Shown here: one piece after another, positions 7,647 through 12,014 of the stretch
Layout of the letters: each line of letters starts with the position of its first letter
Numbering within the stretch: position 1 is the stretch's first letter
Assembly (NCBI GenBank): GCA_021835265.1
Contig: JAKBQK010000132.1
Coordinates: forward strand, 1 to 12,014
Reading direction: 5' to 3'
DNA length: 12,014 nt
Origin: Thermoplasmata archaeon
Lineage (GTDB): Archaea > Thermoplasmatota > Thermoplasmata > Thermoplasmatales > Thermoplasmataceae
Made by a program: the position numbers and the translations under genes
Notes under the pieces: model-generated
Seen by the model: only the letters and a program-made list of their open reading frames with translations
Database searches by the model: none
Told to the model about the DNA's origin: nothing

Positions 7647-7824
7647 TTTTCCTCTCTGGTTATCAAAATTGTATCCATTATAACTATCTTTTGCAAAATT
7701 GCATTTCTTTGTTTGATACTGCAAATAAACGATTTTATTGCGATTTTTATTACATTGCGTTTCATTTTTTCACGCAACTTCGAACAACGCCTCTATTATT
7801 ATATAATTCCATAGTGGCGTTATG

Positions 7825-7855
7825 TACGAAAGGACACTTTCGTAACTAAAAGTGT
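7825..7855. promoter_or_regulatory. Overlapping palindromes, candidate upstream operator
   Basis: Two perfect inverted repeats overlap. TACGAAAG (7825-7832) pairs with CTTTCGTA (7837-7844) across a four-base spacer. ACACTTT (7834-7840) pairs with AAAGTGT (7849-7855) across eight bases. The second has the same ACACT...AGTGT ends as the palindrome at the recombinase promoter, so both could bind one regulator. Confidence 0.45.
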
Positions 7856-7938
7856 ATTAACAACTTGCGCTTTCTGCATCGCAATTTCAGTATGTTTACA
7901 ACCAATGTTGGATACATTAATTTATTCTATCAAAAACC

Positions 7939-7946
7939 TTTTATAC
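7939..7946 (+). promoter_or_regulatory. TATA-like box of the recombinase gene
   Basis: TTTTATAC is centred about 33 bases before the ATG at 7976. Initiation would fall near 7967-7970 and leave a leader of only a few bases. The left arm of the adjacent palindrome overlaps the last four bases of the box. Confidence 0.55.
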
Positions 7947-7967
7947 ACTCTTAACATAAGAGTGTAT
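7943..7967. promoter_or_regulatory. 25-base palindrome over the recombinase promoter, candidate operator
   Basis: ATACACTCTTA (7943-7953) and TAAGAGTGTAT (7957-7967) are perfect 11-base inverted arms around the three-base centre ACA. The palindrome overlaps the TATA-like box and reaches the expected transcription start. A dimeric protein bound here would block TBP or polymerase. A repressor made by the element is the natural inference; which protein binds is unknown. Confidence 0.65.
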
Positions 7968-7975
7968 TGGTCCTT

Positions 7976-8824
7976 ATGGATGAAACAACAAACTGGAAAC
8001 CAGGTATATTTGACGAAAAGGAAGGACAAGTGGTTCGCATTTTACGTTCGAAGGAATTTCATGCATTAGTGGACAACGCAGAAGTGGAAACAGAAACGAA
8101 GTGGAAATTCCTTCAAAGACACGATATTACAACGGACGACACCAGGGCATGGTTTAATTTTCTAATGTACACTGGTTGCCGATTTCCAGAAGCAGTACTC
8201 GTACATCCAGATCCATCAAAGTATGATGGAAGGGGAATATTGAGGATTCCAAATTACAAAGGGAAGGCGATGCGGTCCATAAAGGCACGGAACATATTTC
8301 TTTCGTATAAGGGAAGAGATGTAATGAAGCCTTTTTTTGAAGCCCAACAAATGCCTTCAGAAACGTACAATGATGTTGTGGATGTGATGCGGGCACTGAC
8401 TGTCATATTGCACGAGAGTGGAAAAACTATAGGACTACCCGAACAGACTTTTACATTACGACGAAAAAGGAAGGTGAAAGAACATGGTGTGGTTAAAATG
8501 GAAAAGAAACAAGTCACAAAAGTAATGCGTGTGGAAGGAAAACCTACAATAGTAGAAACAGAAATAGAAGTACCGGTAATCAACGTTGTGAGACAGCAAC
8601 ATACAACTAACGGATGTAATATAAGGAGTTTTCGACACTCTTGGGAATCGTGGCTCTATTGGGGTAAGGGAAACGAAGGACCAACAACATTGAGTCAGAT
8701 CATATTATCTCAAGGGCATCGACAGAACATTTCAATGGAGCATTACTTAAACTTTGGATTCGATAAGAAGGACGATTTGGAGGATATCAAGCAAGAAGTT
8801 GAGGGTTTTGGTGAAGTAGGATAA
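7976..8824 (+). CDS. Tyrosine recombinase / integrase
   Basis: This 282-residue protein starts at the ATG at 7976. A TTG at 7967 in the same frame would add three residues but falls inside the operator palindrome. Residue numbers from the ATG: box I is TGCRFPEAV with R69. A candidate beta-hairpin lysine lies in YKGKAMRS (K95/K97). Box II is IRSFRH, where the usual HxxR reads RxxR (R217 and R220) followed by H221. GH at 247-248 precedes the nucleophile Y257 by the usual nine residues. A lysine-rich, probably beta-hairpin insertion of about 45 residues (about 160-205) precedes box II. These residues support an active site-specific recombinase that integrates or excises the element. The gene is intact rather than split, unlike an integrated SSV-type integrase. 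Confidence 0.88.
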   Translation: MDETTNWKPGIFDEKEGQVVRILRSKEFHALVDNAEVETETKWKFLQRHDITTDDTRAWFNFLMYTGCRFPEAVLVHPDPSKYDGRGILRIPNYKGKAMRSIKARNIFLSYKGRDVMKPFFEAQQMPSETYNDVVDVMRALTVILHESGKTIGLPEQTFTLRRKRKVKEHGVVKMEKKQVTKVMRVEGKPTIVETEIEVPVINVVRQQHTTNGCNIRSFRHSWESWLYWGKGNEGPTTLSQIILSQGHRQNISMEHYLNFGFDKKDDLEDIKQEVEGFGEVG

Positions 8825-8865
8825 TATATTTCAGTTATTTGGTGTATAAATAAGATTTGTTATCA
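8825..8865. other. Short convergent intergenic gap
   Basis: Forty-one AT-rich bases separate the recombinase stop from the stop of the opposing gene. Short T-rich stretches (8826-8831, 8835-8840) could end recombinase transcription, but I see no long T-run or hairpin that would settle this. Confidence 0.3.
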
Positions 8866-9306
8866 TTATACTTTACGTATCTGATTCAACATTTCCGCAA
8901 CCGTTTCTTCAGTCTTCTTCTCCACTTCAGCTTGTACATTCTTGTGCTTATTCGTCAACTCAGATTCCAAATCGTAGAGCATCTTAAGAACAAAATCTAT
9001 CTTCTGCATATTTTCAAAGCTTTTCCAATTCTCCTGACCATGTATGTCTTGTTCGTAGTGCTGCTCATACTTTTTCCTTTCTGCATTAAGAAAATCTGTG
9101 ACAAAATACAGTTGGTTCGACTTCTTATGAAGTTCCCGTGCTTCTCTTGAATGTTGAATTTTAAGCCTTCTCTCAACTTCGCGTGTAAATTTGGCAGTTT
9201 CACCCTTGACTATCTCATCACCATAGAAACCCAGCTTATCCGCGTCAGGAATTTTCCAGTGTGGATCGTGCTGCATCTCTGCGATTATTTGTTCTTTCGT
9301 TTTCAT
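8866..9306 (-). CDS. Small coiled-coil protein of unknown function (146 aa)
   Basis: I do not recognise the family. The N-terminal 35 residues contain a short aromatic/proline segment (DPHWKIPDADKLGFYGDE). From about residue 38 onward the chain is highly charged and helical, with coiled-coil character up to the C-terminus. It has no cysteine, membrane segment or signal peptide. The ATG at 9306 is preceded on the minus strand by GAGGT (9319-9315), eight bases upstream, a fair Shine-Dalgarno. This gene therefore seems to have a leader, unlike its leaderless neighbours. It is convergent with the recombinase and divergent from the small gene at 9420. A hydrophobic opposite-strand reading of the same bases is a shadow. 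Confidence 0.8.
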   Translation of the reverse strand: MKTKEQIIAEMQHDPHWKIPDADKLGFYGDEIVKGETAKFTREVERRLKIQHSREARELHKKSNQLYFVTDFLNAERKKYEQHYEQDIHGQENWKSFENMQKIDFVLKMLYDLESELTNKHKNVQAEVEKKTEETVAEMLNQIRKV

Positions 9307-9390
9307 TTTGTTTTACCTCACTACCTTTATTCGTCTTATATTAATTAAGTTATCTGCATACAAACTACAAATAAAAAATATAACAAAAAC

Positions 9391-9398
9391 TTTATTAC
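9391..9398 (+). promoter_or_regulatory. TATA-like box of the 9420 gene
   Basis: TTTATTAC, preceded by an A-rich AAAAAC stretch that could be the BRE, is centred about 25 bases before the ATG at 9420. This spacing predicts a leaderless mRNA. Confidence 0.5.
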
Positions 9399-9419
9399 CT
9401 ACTAATATATTATTATTTA

Positions 9420-9614
9420 ATGACTAACTACAATAGGGGTGTAGATGAATATGGTGTGCCATACAGTGAAGAAAATTGGATGAGAAACGTTGAACACACA
9501 ACACATTTGGGTAATGGATTACCTAATACTCACTGGGTTCCACCCTATCACAGAAAGGATGGAACTATGGTTAGAGGGCACATAGCAAAAAATCCCAAAC
9601 GCAGAAAGGATTAA
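9420..9614 (+). CDS. Small basic protein with DGT-V-GH motif (64 aa)
   Basis: The 64-residue product has an acidic/polar first half and a basic C-terminus (KNPKRRKD). Its core, WVPPYHRKDGTMVRGHIAKN (residues 40-59), matches a recurrent short motif, V-x-P-[YH]-x-R-x-DGT-x-V-x-[GP]-H. I know this motif from many small or C-terminal segments of mobile-element and phage proteins, without an assigned function. The start is the ATG 25 bases after a TATA-like box, with no Shine-Dalgarno. Histidine is enriched (five, counting H27, H30, H39, H45 and H55), so metal or nucleic-acid binding is possible but unproven. Confidence 0.78.
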   Translation: MTNYNRGVDEYGVPYSEENWMRNVEHTTHLGNGLPNTHWVPPYHRKDGTMVRGHIAKNPKRRKD

Positions 9615-9640
9615 TGCACCCCCAAAACTTCTATAACAAA

Positions 9641-9650
9641 TTCATTTTTT
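9641..9650 (+). terminator. Possible oligo-T terminator
   Basis: A run of six T (9645-9650) lies about 30 bases after the stop at 9614, in the 134-base gap before the next promoter. A weak hairpin, GGCTTT/AAAGCC (9687-9705), follows farther down. Only base composition supports this call. Confidence 0.35.
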
Positions 9651-9720
9651 AGAAAAAGAAAATCTTTATTATCTTTCAATATTTTGGGCTTTACCTTTGA
9701 AAGCCAAGGACTGTTAAACT

Positions 9721-9728
9721 TTTAAATA
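9721..9728 (+). promoter_or_regulatory. TATA box TTTAAATA of the 9749 gene
   Basis: TTTAAATA, extended to TTTAAATACT, is centred about 24 bases before the GTG at 9749. The same ten bases recur before the gene at 10848 at nearly the same distance, which supports both as real promoters for leaderless transcripts. Confidence 0.65.
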
Positions 9729-9748
9729 CTCAATCTGTATTTATTATT

Positions 9749-10816
9749 GTGGCAAGGAGTATTTTTAATCGCAAACCTCAACGAAAGTTAGATATAACCA
9801 AAAGGCTGCAGCATTACTTTGGAATAAGTGTTCCACAGCGCATAGAAATTCATTACGATGGACCGGGAGCCTTTGCTTATGTTGGAGAACTGGAAGTTGC
9901 AGAGGTTCCAATAGAAAAGATCGAGGAAGAAATAGACCAGAAAATCGAAGTCAACGTGGAAAGTATGCAGGATCCCACGCAGAGAAGGAAAAACCTTGGC
10001 GTGAGATCTGAAGAGGATGAAGCTAAGGCAGAAGAGAGAAAAGAAGTTCCGGTTCCGGAGATCGTAAAGATAAAGAATTACAATCCTGAAAAGATAAGAT
10101 TCTACAGAGTTTTTCCAAAAAAAGATCCGTTCCAAGTGAAGTATTTGGCAACATATGATCAGGATCTTATTGCTGAAGCACCAGAATTCAAATTTGCAGA
10201 TACTGCTCAAGGCTCGAAATATATTGCTAAATTCAATCTGACGCTCTTTAGTATTATATTCGGTCTGATCTATTTCATTACGATCATTGCTATGTTTTCC
10301 TTATTGCAGCAACCGTCATACTACACGCCTCAGAACAATAGTAACTCTCTGAATTTCTACATTCCACTTGGAATAAGTATAGCGTTCCTGGTTTTGATAT
10401 ATCTTATTCACAGTAGAGACATCATGCGGAATTACGTGAAGTATATCCTTCTACAACCTGCTCCTATGTCTATATCAAGTTCGATGGTTTATCCCGTTAT
10501 CCTGATCAACAGCAGAACGCATCCTCTCTGGGCATATTTCAGGAGAGTGGCAGAAGTAGATGATTCCAAAGCCAAAGAAGTCTTTCTTTCTCTGCAGAAC
10601 TGGAATGAAAAACAGCTCAATGATATCCTGATAAGCAAGGAGATTTTGAAGAACAATTCTCTCCTTGCAGACATAGAGATGGAACAGTTGAGTCTTCAGA
10701 TGAAGGAAAGAGATATACTGCATCCGCCAGGAAAGAAACCTATTCCATGGAGTTACATCGCTATCACAGCAATTTTCGTTGGCATCGTGACCTTTATTCT
10801 CACAGTAACTCTCTAA
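9749..10816 (+). CDS. Three-helix membrane protein with cytoplasmic domains (355 aa)
   Basis: I do not recognise the family. Residues 1-160 are soluble. They include a compact segment (VPQRIEIHYDGPGAFAYVGE, 28-47), then an acidic, probably flexible stretch (about 56-105), then a beta-rich segment. Two membrane helices at about 165-187 and 203-221 flank a short Asn/Ser/Tyr-rich loop that should face outward. A further soluble helical domain (about 225-330) ends in a third membrane helix at 334-354, so the protein finishes almost at the membrane. The GTG start lies about 24 bases after a TTTAAATA box and has no upstream Shine-Dalgarno, fitting a leaderless mRNA. A membrane scaffold in particle assembly or conjugation is possible; nothing in the residues proves it. 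Confidence 0.83.
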   Translation: MARSIFNRKPQRKLDITKRLQHYFGISVPQRIEIHYDGPGAFAYVGELEVAEVPIEKIEEEIDQKIEVNVESMQDPTQRRKNLGVRSEEDEAKAEERKEVPVPEIVKIKNYNPEKIRFYRVFPKKDPFQVKYLATYDQDLIAEAPEFKFADTAQGSKYIAKFNLTLFSIIFGLIYFITIIAMFSLLQQPSYYTPQNNSNSLNFYIPLGISIAFLVLIYLIHSRDIMRNYVKYILLQPAPMSISSSMVYPVILINSRTHPLWAYFRRVAEVDDSKAKEVFLSLQNWNEKQLNDILISKEILKNNSLLADIEMEQLSLQMKERDILHPPGKKPIPWSYIAITAIFVGIVTFILTVTL

Positions 10817-10818
10817 AT

Positions 10819-10826
10819 TTTAAATA
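10819..10826 (+). promoter_or_regulatory. TATA box TTTAAATA of the 10848 gene cluster
   Basis: The box TTTAAATA, again followed by CT, is centred about 25 bases before the ATG at 10848. It immediately follows the stop of the membrane protein gene and probably drives the run of small genes to the end of the window. Confidence 0.65.
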
Positions 10827-10847
10827 CTTATCAGATATTTTCATTTT

Positions 10848-11108
10848 ATGAAAGATACGTTTGCATTTATTCTGGAAATAGATGAATATGAGTATCTGTT
10901 CGATCTAAAGGAGCGATTGAAACATCCCCACAGTGATAACGAAAAATATTATCTCAGAAAAAATAAGAAAACAGAAAAATTAGAAGTGTGCAGTGAGAAT
11001 GAAATCATAGACATTCTGAAAAACCATCCAGATCGTATCATCTTCAAGTGTCCCTGCACTGTTCTCACTGAAGAGGGCAAATTAAGACCTTTCGTTAAGG
11101 ATGATTGA
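10848..11108 (+). CDS. Small protein of unknown function (86 aa)
   Basis: I do not recognise the family. The 86 residues include a strand-like start (TFAFILEIDEYEYLFDL), a lysine-rich middle (RKNKKTEKLEV), and a late cysteine pair in FKCPCTVL plus one earlier cysteine (VCSEN). It is a compact mixed alpha/beta protein without membrane segments. The ATG sits 25 bases after the TTTAAATA box, so it should head a leaderless polycistronic message. The following genes depend on internal Shine-Dalgarno sites. Confidence 0.78.
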   Translation: MKDTFAFILEIDEYEYLFDLKERLKHPHSDNEKYYLRKNKKTEKLEVCSENEIIDILKNHPDRIIFKCPCTVLTEEGKLRPFVKDD

Positions 11109-11140
11109 TCTAACAAAGTATGAGGAGGATGGGGAAATAG

Positions 11141-11251
11141 ATGGTATTAATCGTGGGAAAAAAGAAGAGTGAGAGAATAGACTACGACTATTGGAATGAA
11201 GTACAGAGGTCCCGAATTTCCTCGCTGAATGAAAAGAAGGAGAAAAAGTGA
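11141..11251 (+). CDS. Very small basic ORF (36 aa)
   Basis: ATG at 11141 opens a 36-residue reading frame (MVLIVGKKKSERIDYDYW and onward, ending in a Lys/Glu-rich tail). A strong GAGGAGG lies at 11122-11128, about 12 bases upstream and a little far, with GGGG nearer at 11130-11133. Its stop TGA overlaps the GTG start of the next gene (GTGA), the same coupling pattern seen elsewhere here. This makes the ORF believable despite its size. No function can be assigned. Confidence 0.5.
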   Translation: MVLIVGKKKSERIDYDYWNEVQRSRISSLNEKKEKK

Positions 11252-11427
11252 CAGTTGAATACATCAAAACAAACTCTGGATTCTTTACTCGTTGTGGGAG
11301 TTGTGATGCAAGAGTATCAGGTGGAGAACCTGTTTACATCCCCAACATTACAGAAAACAACGTGATGAGGCTTGCAAAGCCGATATGTGAAAAGTGTTAT
11401 GAGGAGAAGAAGGCGAATGAATCTTAA
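11248..11427 (+). CDS. Small four-cysteine zinc-ribbon-like protein (59 aa)
   Basis: A GTG at 11248 starts a 59-residue protein that is easy to miss because of its length and start codon. GGAG at 11239-11242 is five bases upstream, a good Shine-Dalgarno, and the start overlaps the stop of the 36-residue ORF. The cysteines form two CxxC pairs: RCGSCDA (C16, C19) and PICEKCYEEK (C47, C50), separated by 27 residues. This is typical of a small zinc ribbon or treble-clef finger that binds nucleic acid or protein. It overlaps the methyltransferase gene by 11 bases (ATGAATCTTAA). Confidence 0.75.
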   Translation: MTVEYIKTNSGFFTRCGSCDARVSGGEPVYIPNITENNVMRLAKPICEKCYEEKKANES

Positions 11428-12001
11428 ACTATCTGCATGGTTTTTCCTGCATGACAGGAAGAAATTCTGGTCTGATTTCAGGAAGAGTCTCCACATACTC
11501 ACTCTTGAGAAATCTCAATATTACGGAGACTGTGTTAGATTTTATGATTCTCTGGACGTAAAAGATAAAGGTGTCATAGATATCGGTTGTGATTTTGGAA
11601 CAACACCAATGTATTTCCTGCGTAAAGGAGCAATTGTGGTAATTGGCTTTTCAAAGGATAAACAGTACTTCCATAGCATTCACTACAAACATGTTGATGT
11701 TGATGCAGATCCTTCTGCTCTTCCTACTGTGATAAAGAACCTAAAAAACATAAGGGATGAAATGTCACCATCCGTACCTGTTCTCGTTCTGAAGTCTGAC
11801 TGTGAAGGTTGTGAGTGGAACTTTACTCAGGAATTCATAGAAACTTTTGATGATTGGATTATTGCAATTCATACTCCGATAACCAACGAATCCCTTTATC
11901 AATATATCAAAGACAATGGTGAAAACATTGGGAATCAGAGGTCTGGCAAGGATCTTGGTATCGAAGAGATCGGTGTTTACAGAAAGAAGGGAAAACAATG
12001 A
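11417..12001 (+). CDS. FkbM-like SAM-dependent methyltransferase
   Basis: I chose the ATG at 11417 (194 residues), which has GGAG at 11403-11406. The frame can be extended to a TTG at 11372, but that would add 15 mostly basic residues deep inside the zinc-ribbon gene. Motif I is VIDIGCDFG (residues 53-61), the glycine-rich SAM-binding loop. LKSDCEGCEW (125-134) corresponds to the diagnostic FkbM segment, usually K-x-D-x-EG-x-E. The two cysteines within it (C129 and C132) are less usual. FkbM-type enzymes commonly O-methylate sugars or natural products, so glycan methylation is plausible beside a dense glycoprotein, but the substrate is unknown. The protein is shorter than many family members. 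Confidence 0.78.
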   Translation: MNLKLSAWFFLHDRKKFWSDFRKSLHILTLEKSQYYGDCVRFYDSLDVKDKGVIDIGCDFGTTPMYFLRKGAIVVIGFSKDKQYFHSIHYKHVDVDADPSALPTVIKNLKNIRDEMSPSVPVLVLKSDCEGCEWNFTQEFIETFDDWIIAIHTPITNESLYQYIKDNGENIGNQRSGKDLGIEEIGVYRKKGKQ

Positions 12002-12014
12002 GTATAGGTGCATA
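11998..12014 (+). CDS. Start of a further gene, cut by the window edge
   Basis: ATG at 11998 overlaps the methyltransferase stop (ATGA) and is preceded by AAGGG at 11987-11991. Only five codons (MSIGA) are visible, so nothing can be said about the product. The overlap and ribosome site are what support it as a real start. Confidence 0.45.

Larger units (their letters stand above)
7624..7975. other. AT-rich divergent intergenic region with clustered inverted repeats
   Basis: This roughly 350-base gap separates the minus-strand coiled-coil gene from the recombinase and holds no convincing gene. The pentamer TTGCG or its complement CGCAA occurs at 7738, 7755, 7773, 7865 and 7880. Short inverted repeats include TGCAA/TTGCA (7692-7703), TTGCGT/ACGCAA (7755-7777), AACGCC/GGCGTT (7786-7821) and TACGAAAG/CTTTCGTA (7825-7844). 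A near tandem repeat CGATTTTATT/CGATTTTTATT lies at 7730-7751. It must carry two divergent promoters. Its composition would also suit a replication origin or a recombination site, but no direct proof is visible. Confidence 0.6.

Noticed and set aside
7580..7777. Minus-strand 65-residue frame overlapping the start of the coiled-coil gene
   Set aside because: It is out of frame with the real gene, runs over its TATA-like box and start, and lacks a promoter of its own.
7624..7975. tRNA gene or tRNA fragment next to the integrase as attachment site
   Set aside because: I looked for a GGTTCGAATCC-like T-arm and cloverleaf stems here and across the window and found none.
8857..9150. Plus-strand 97-residue hydrophobic frame that looks like a membrane protein
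   Set aside because: It is the complement of the charged coiled-coil gene on the minus strand (8866-9306), which has a Shine-Dalgarno. Reverse readings of Lys/Glu-rich coiled coils commonly give Phe/Leu/Ser-rich pseudo-membrane proteins.
9684..9707. Hairpin GGCTTT/AAAGCC as intrinsic terminator or riboswitch
   Set aside because: The stem is only six pairs plus a bulge with no following T-run, and it lies just before a TATA box, so it is not convincing.
11101..11172. 23-residue frame starting at ATG 11101
   Set aside because: It has no properly spaced ribosome site and overlaps the 36-residue ORF in another frame, which is better coupled to its downstream neighbour.
11372..11416. TTG-started N-terminal extension of the methyltransferase
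   Set aside because: It lies deep within the zinc-ribbon gene, adds a run of arginines unlike the family, and the ATG at 11417 has a good upstream GGAG.

Overview
The window looks archaeal and accessory (a virus, provirus or plasmid) rather than core chromosome. Most transcription units begin with a TATA-like box centred about 22 to 26 bases before the start codon, which is the layout of archaeal leaderless mRNAs. Genes inside operons instead have overlapping stops and starts or Shine-Dalgarno-like purine runs. ATG, GTG and TTG starts are all used, AGA/AGG and ATA codons are common, and the DNA is AT-rich. The first gene encodes an Asn/Thr/Ser-rich surface protein crowded with N-glycosylation sequons and carrying a DUF2341-like domain, as is common in archaea. 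Acidophilic Thermoplasmata or a relative is my guess, but the sequence does not prove a taxon. I saw no rRNA, tRNA, CRISPR array or insertion sequence.

Region 1 (1-6628, + strand) is a tight five-gene block. It holds a giant membrane-anchored surface protein that is open at its 5' end, a small three-helix membrane protein, two helical proteins of unknown function, and a P-loop ATPase. The surface protein has two long arms built of 18-residue repeats, with a DUF2341 plus lectin-like head between them. A glycosylated spike with a C-terminal anchor, a small multi-pass membrane protein, two small ORFs and an NTPase resembles the conserved block of pleolipoviruses, the pleomorphic membrane-vesicle viruses of archaea. 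I regard this as the most interesting possibility in the window, but it rests on gene order and protein architecture only.

Region 2 (6634-9306) has a minus-strand coiled-coil protein with a possible ribbon-helix-helix N-terminus. A roughly 350-base AT-rich divergent intergenic region follows, rich in short inverted repeats. Next comes an intact tyrosine recombinase whose promoter contains a near-perfect 25-base palindrome, and then a convergent minus-strand coiled-coil protein. This is the integration, regulation and perhaps replication part of the element.

Region 3 (9420-12014, + strand) contains a small basic protein with a conserved DGT-V-GH motif, a 355-residue three-helix membrane protein, and a run of small genes headed by an 86-residue protein. 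The run includes a 36-residue ORF, an unlisted 59-residue four-cysteine zinc-ribbon-like protein starting with GTG, an FkbM-like methyltransferase, and the first codons of a further gene at the right edge. Two promoters here share the ten-base box TTTAAATACT.

Taken together, the left block could build and load a membrane-bounded particle or act in cell-surface contact. The recombinase would integrate the element, the two coiled-coil proteins could regulate or partition it, and the methyltransferase may modify sugars or another substrate.
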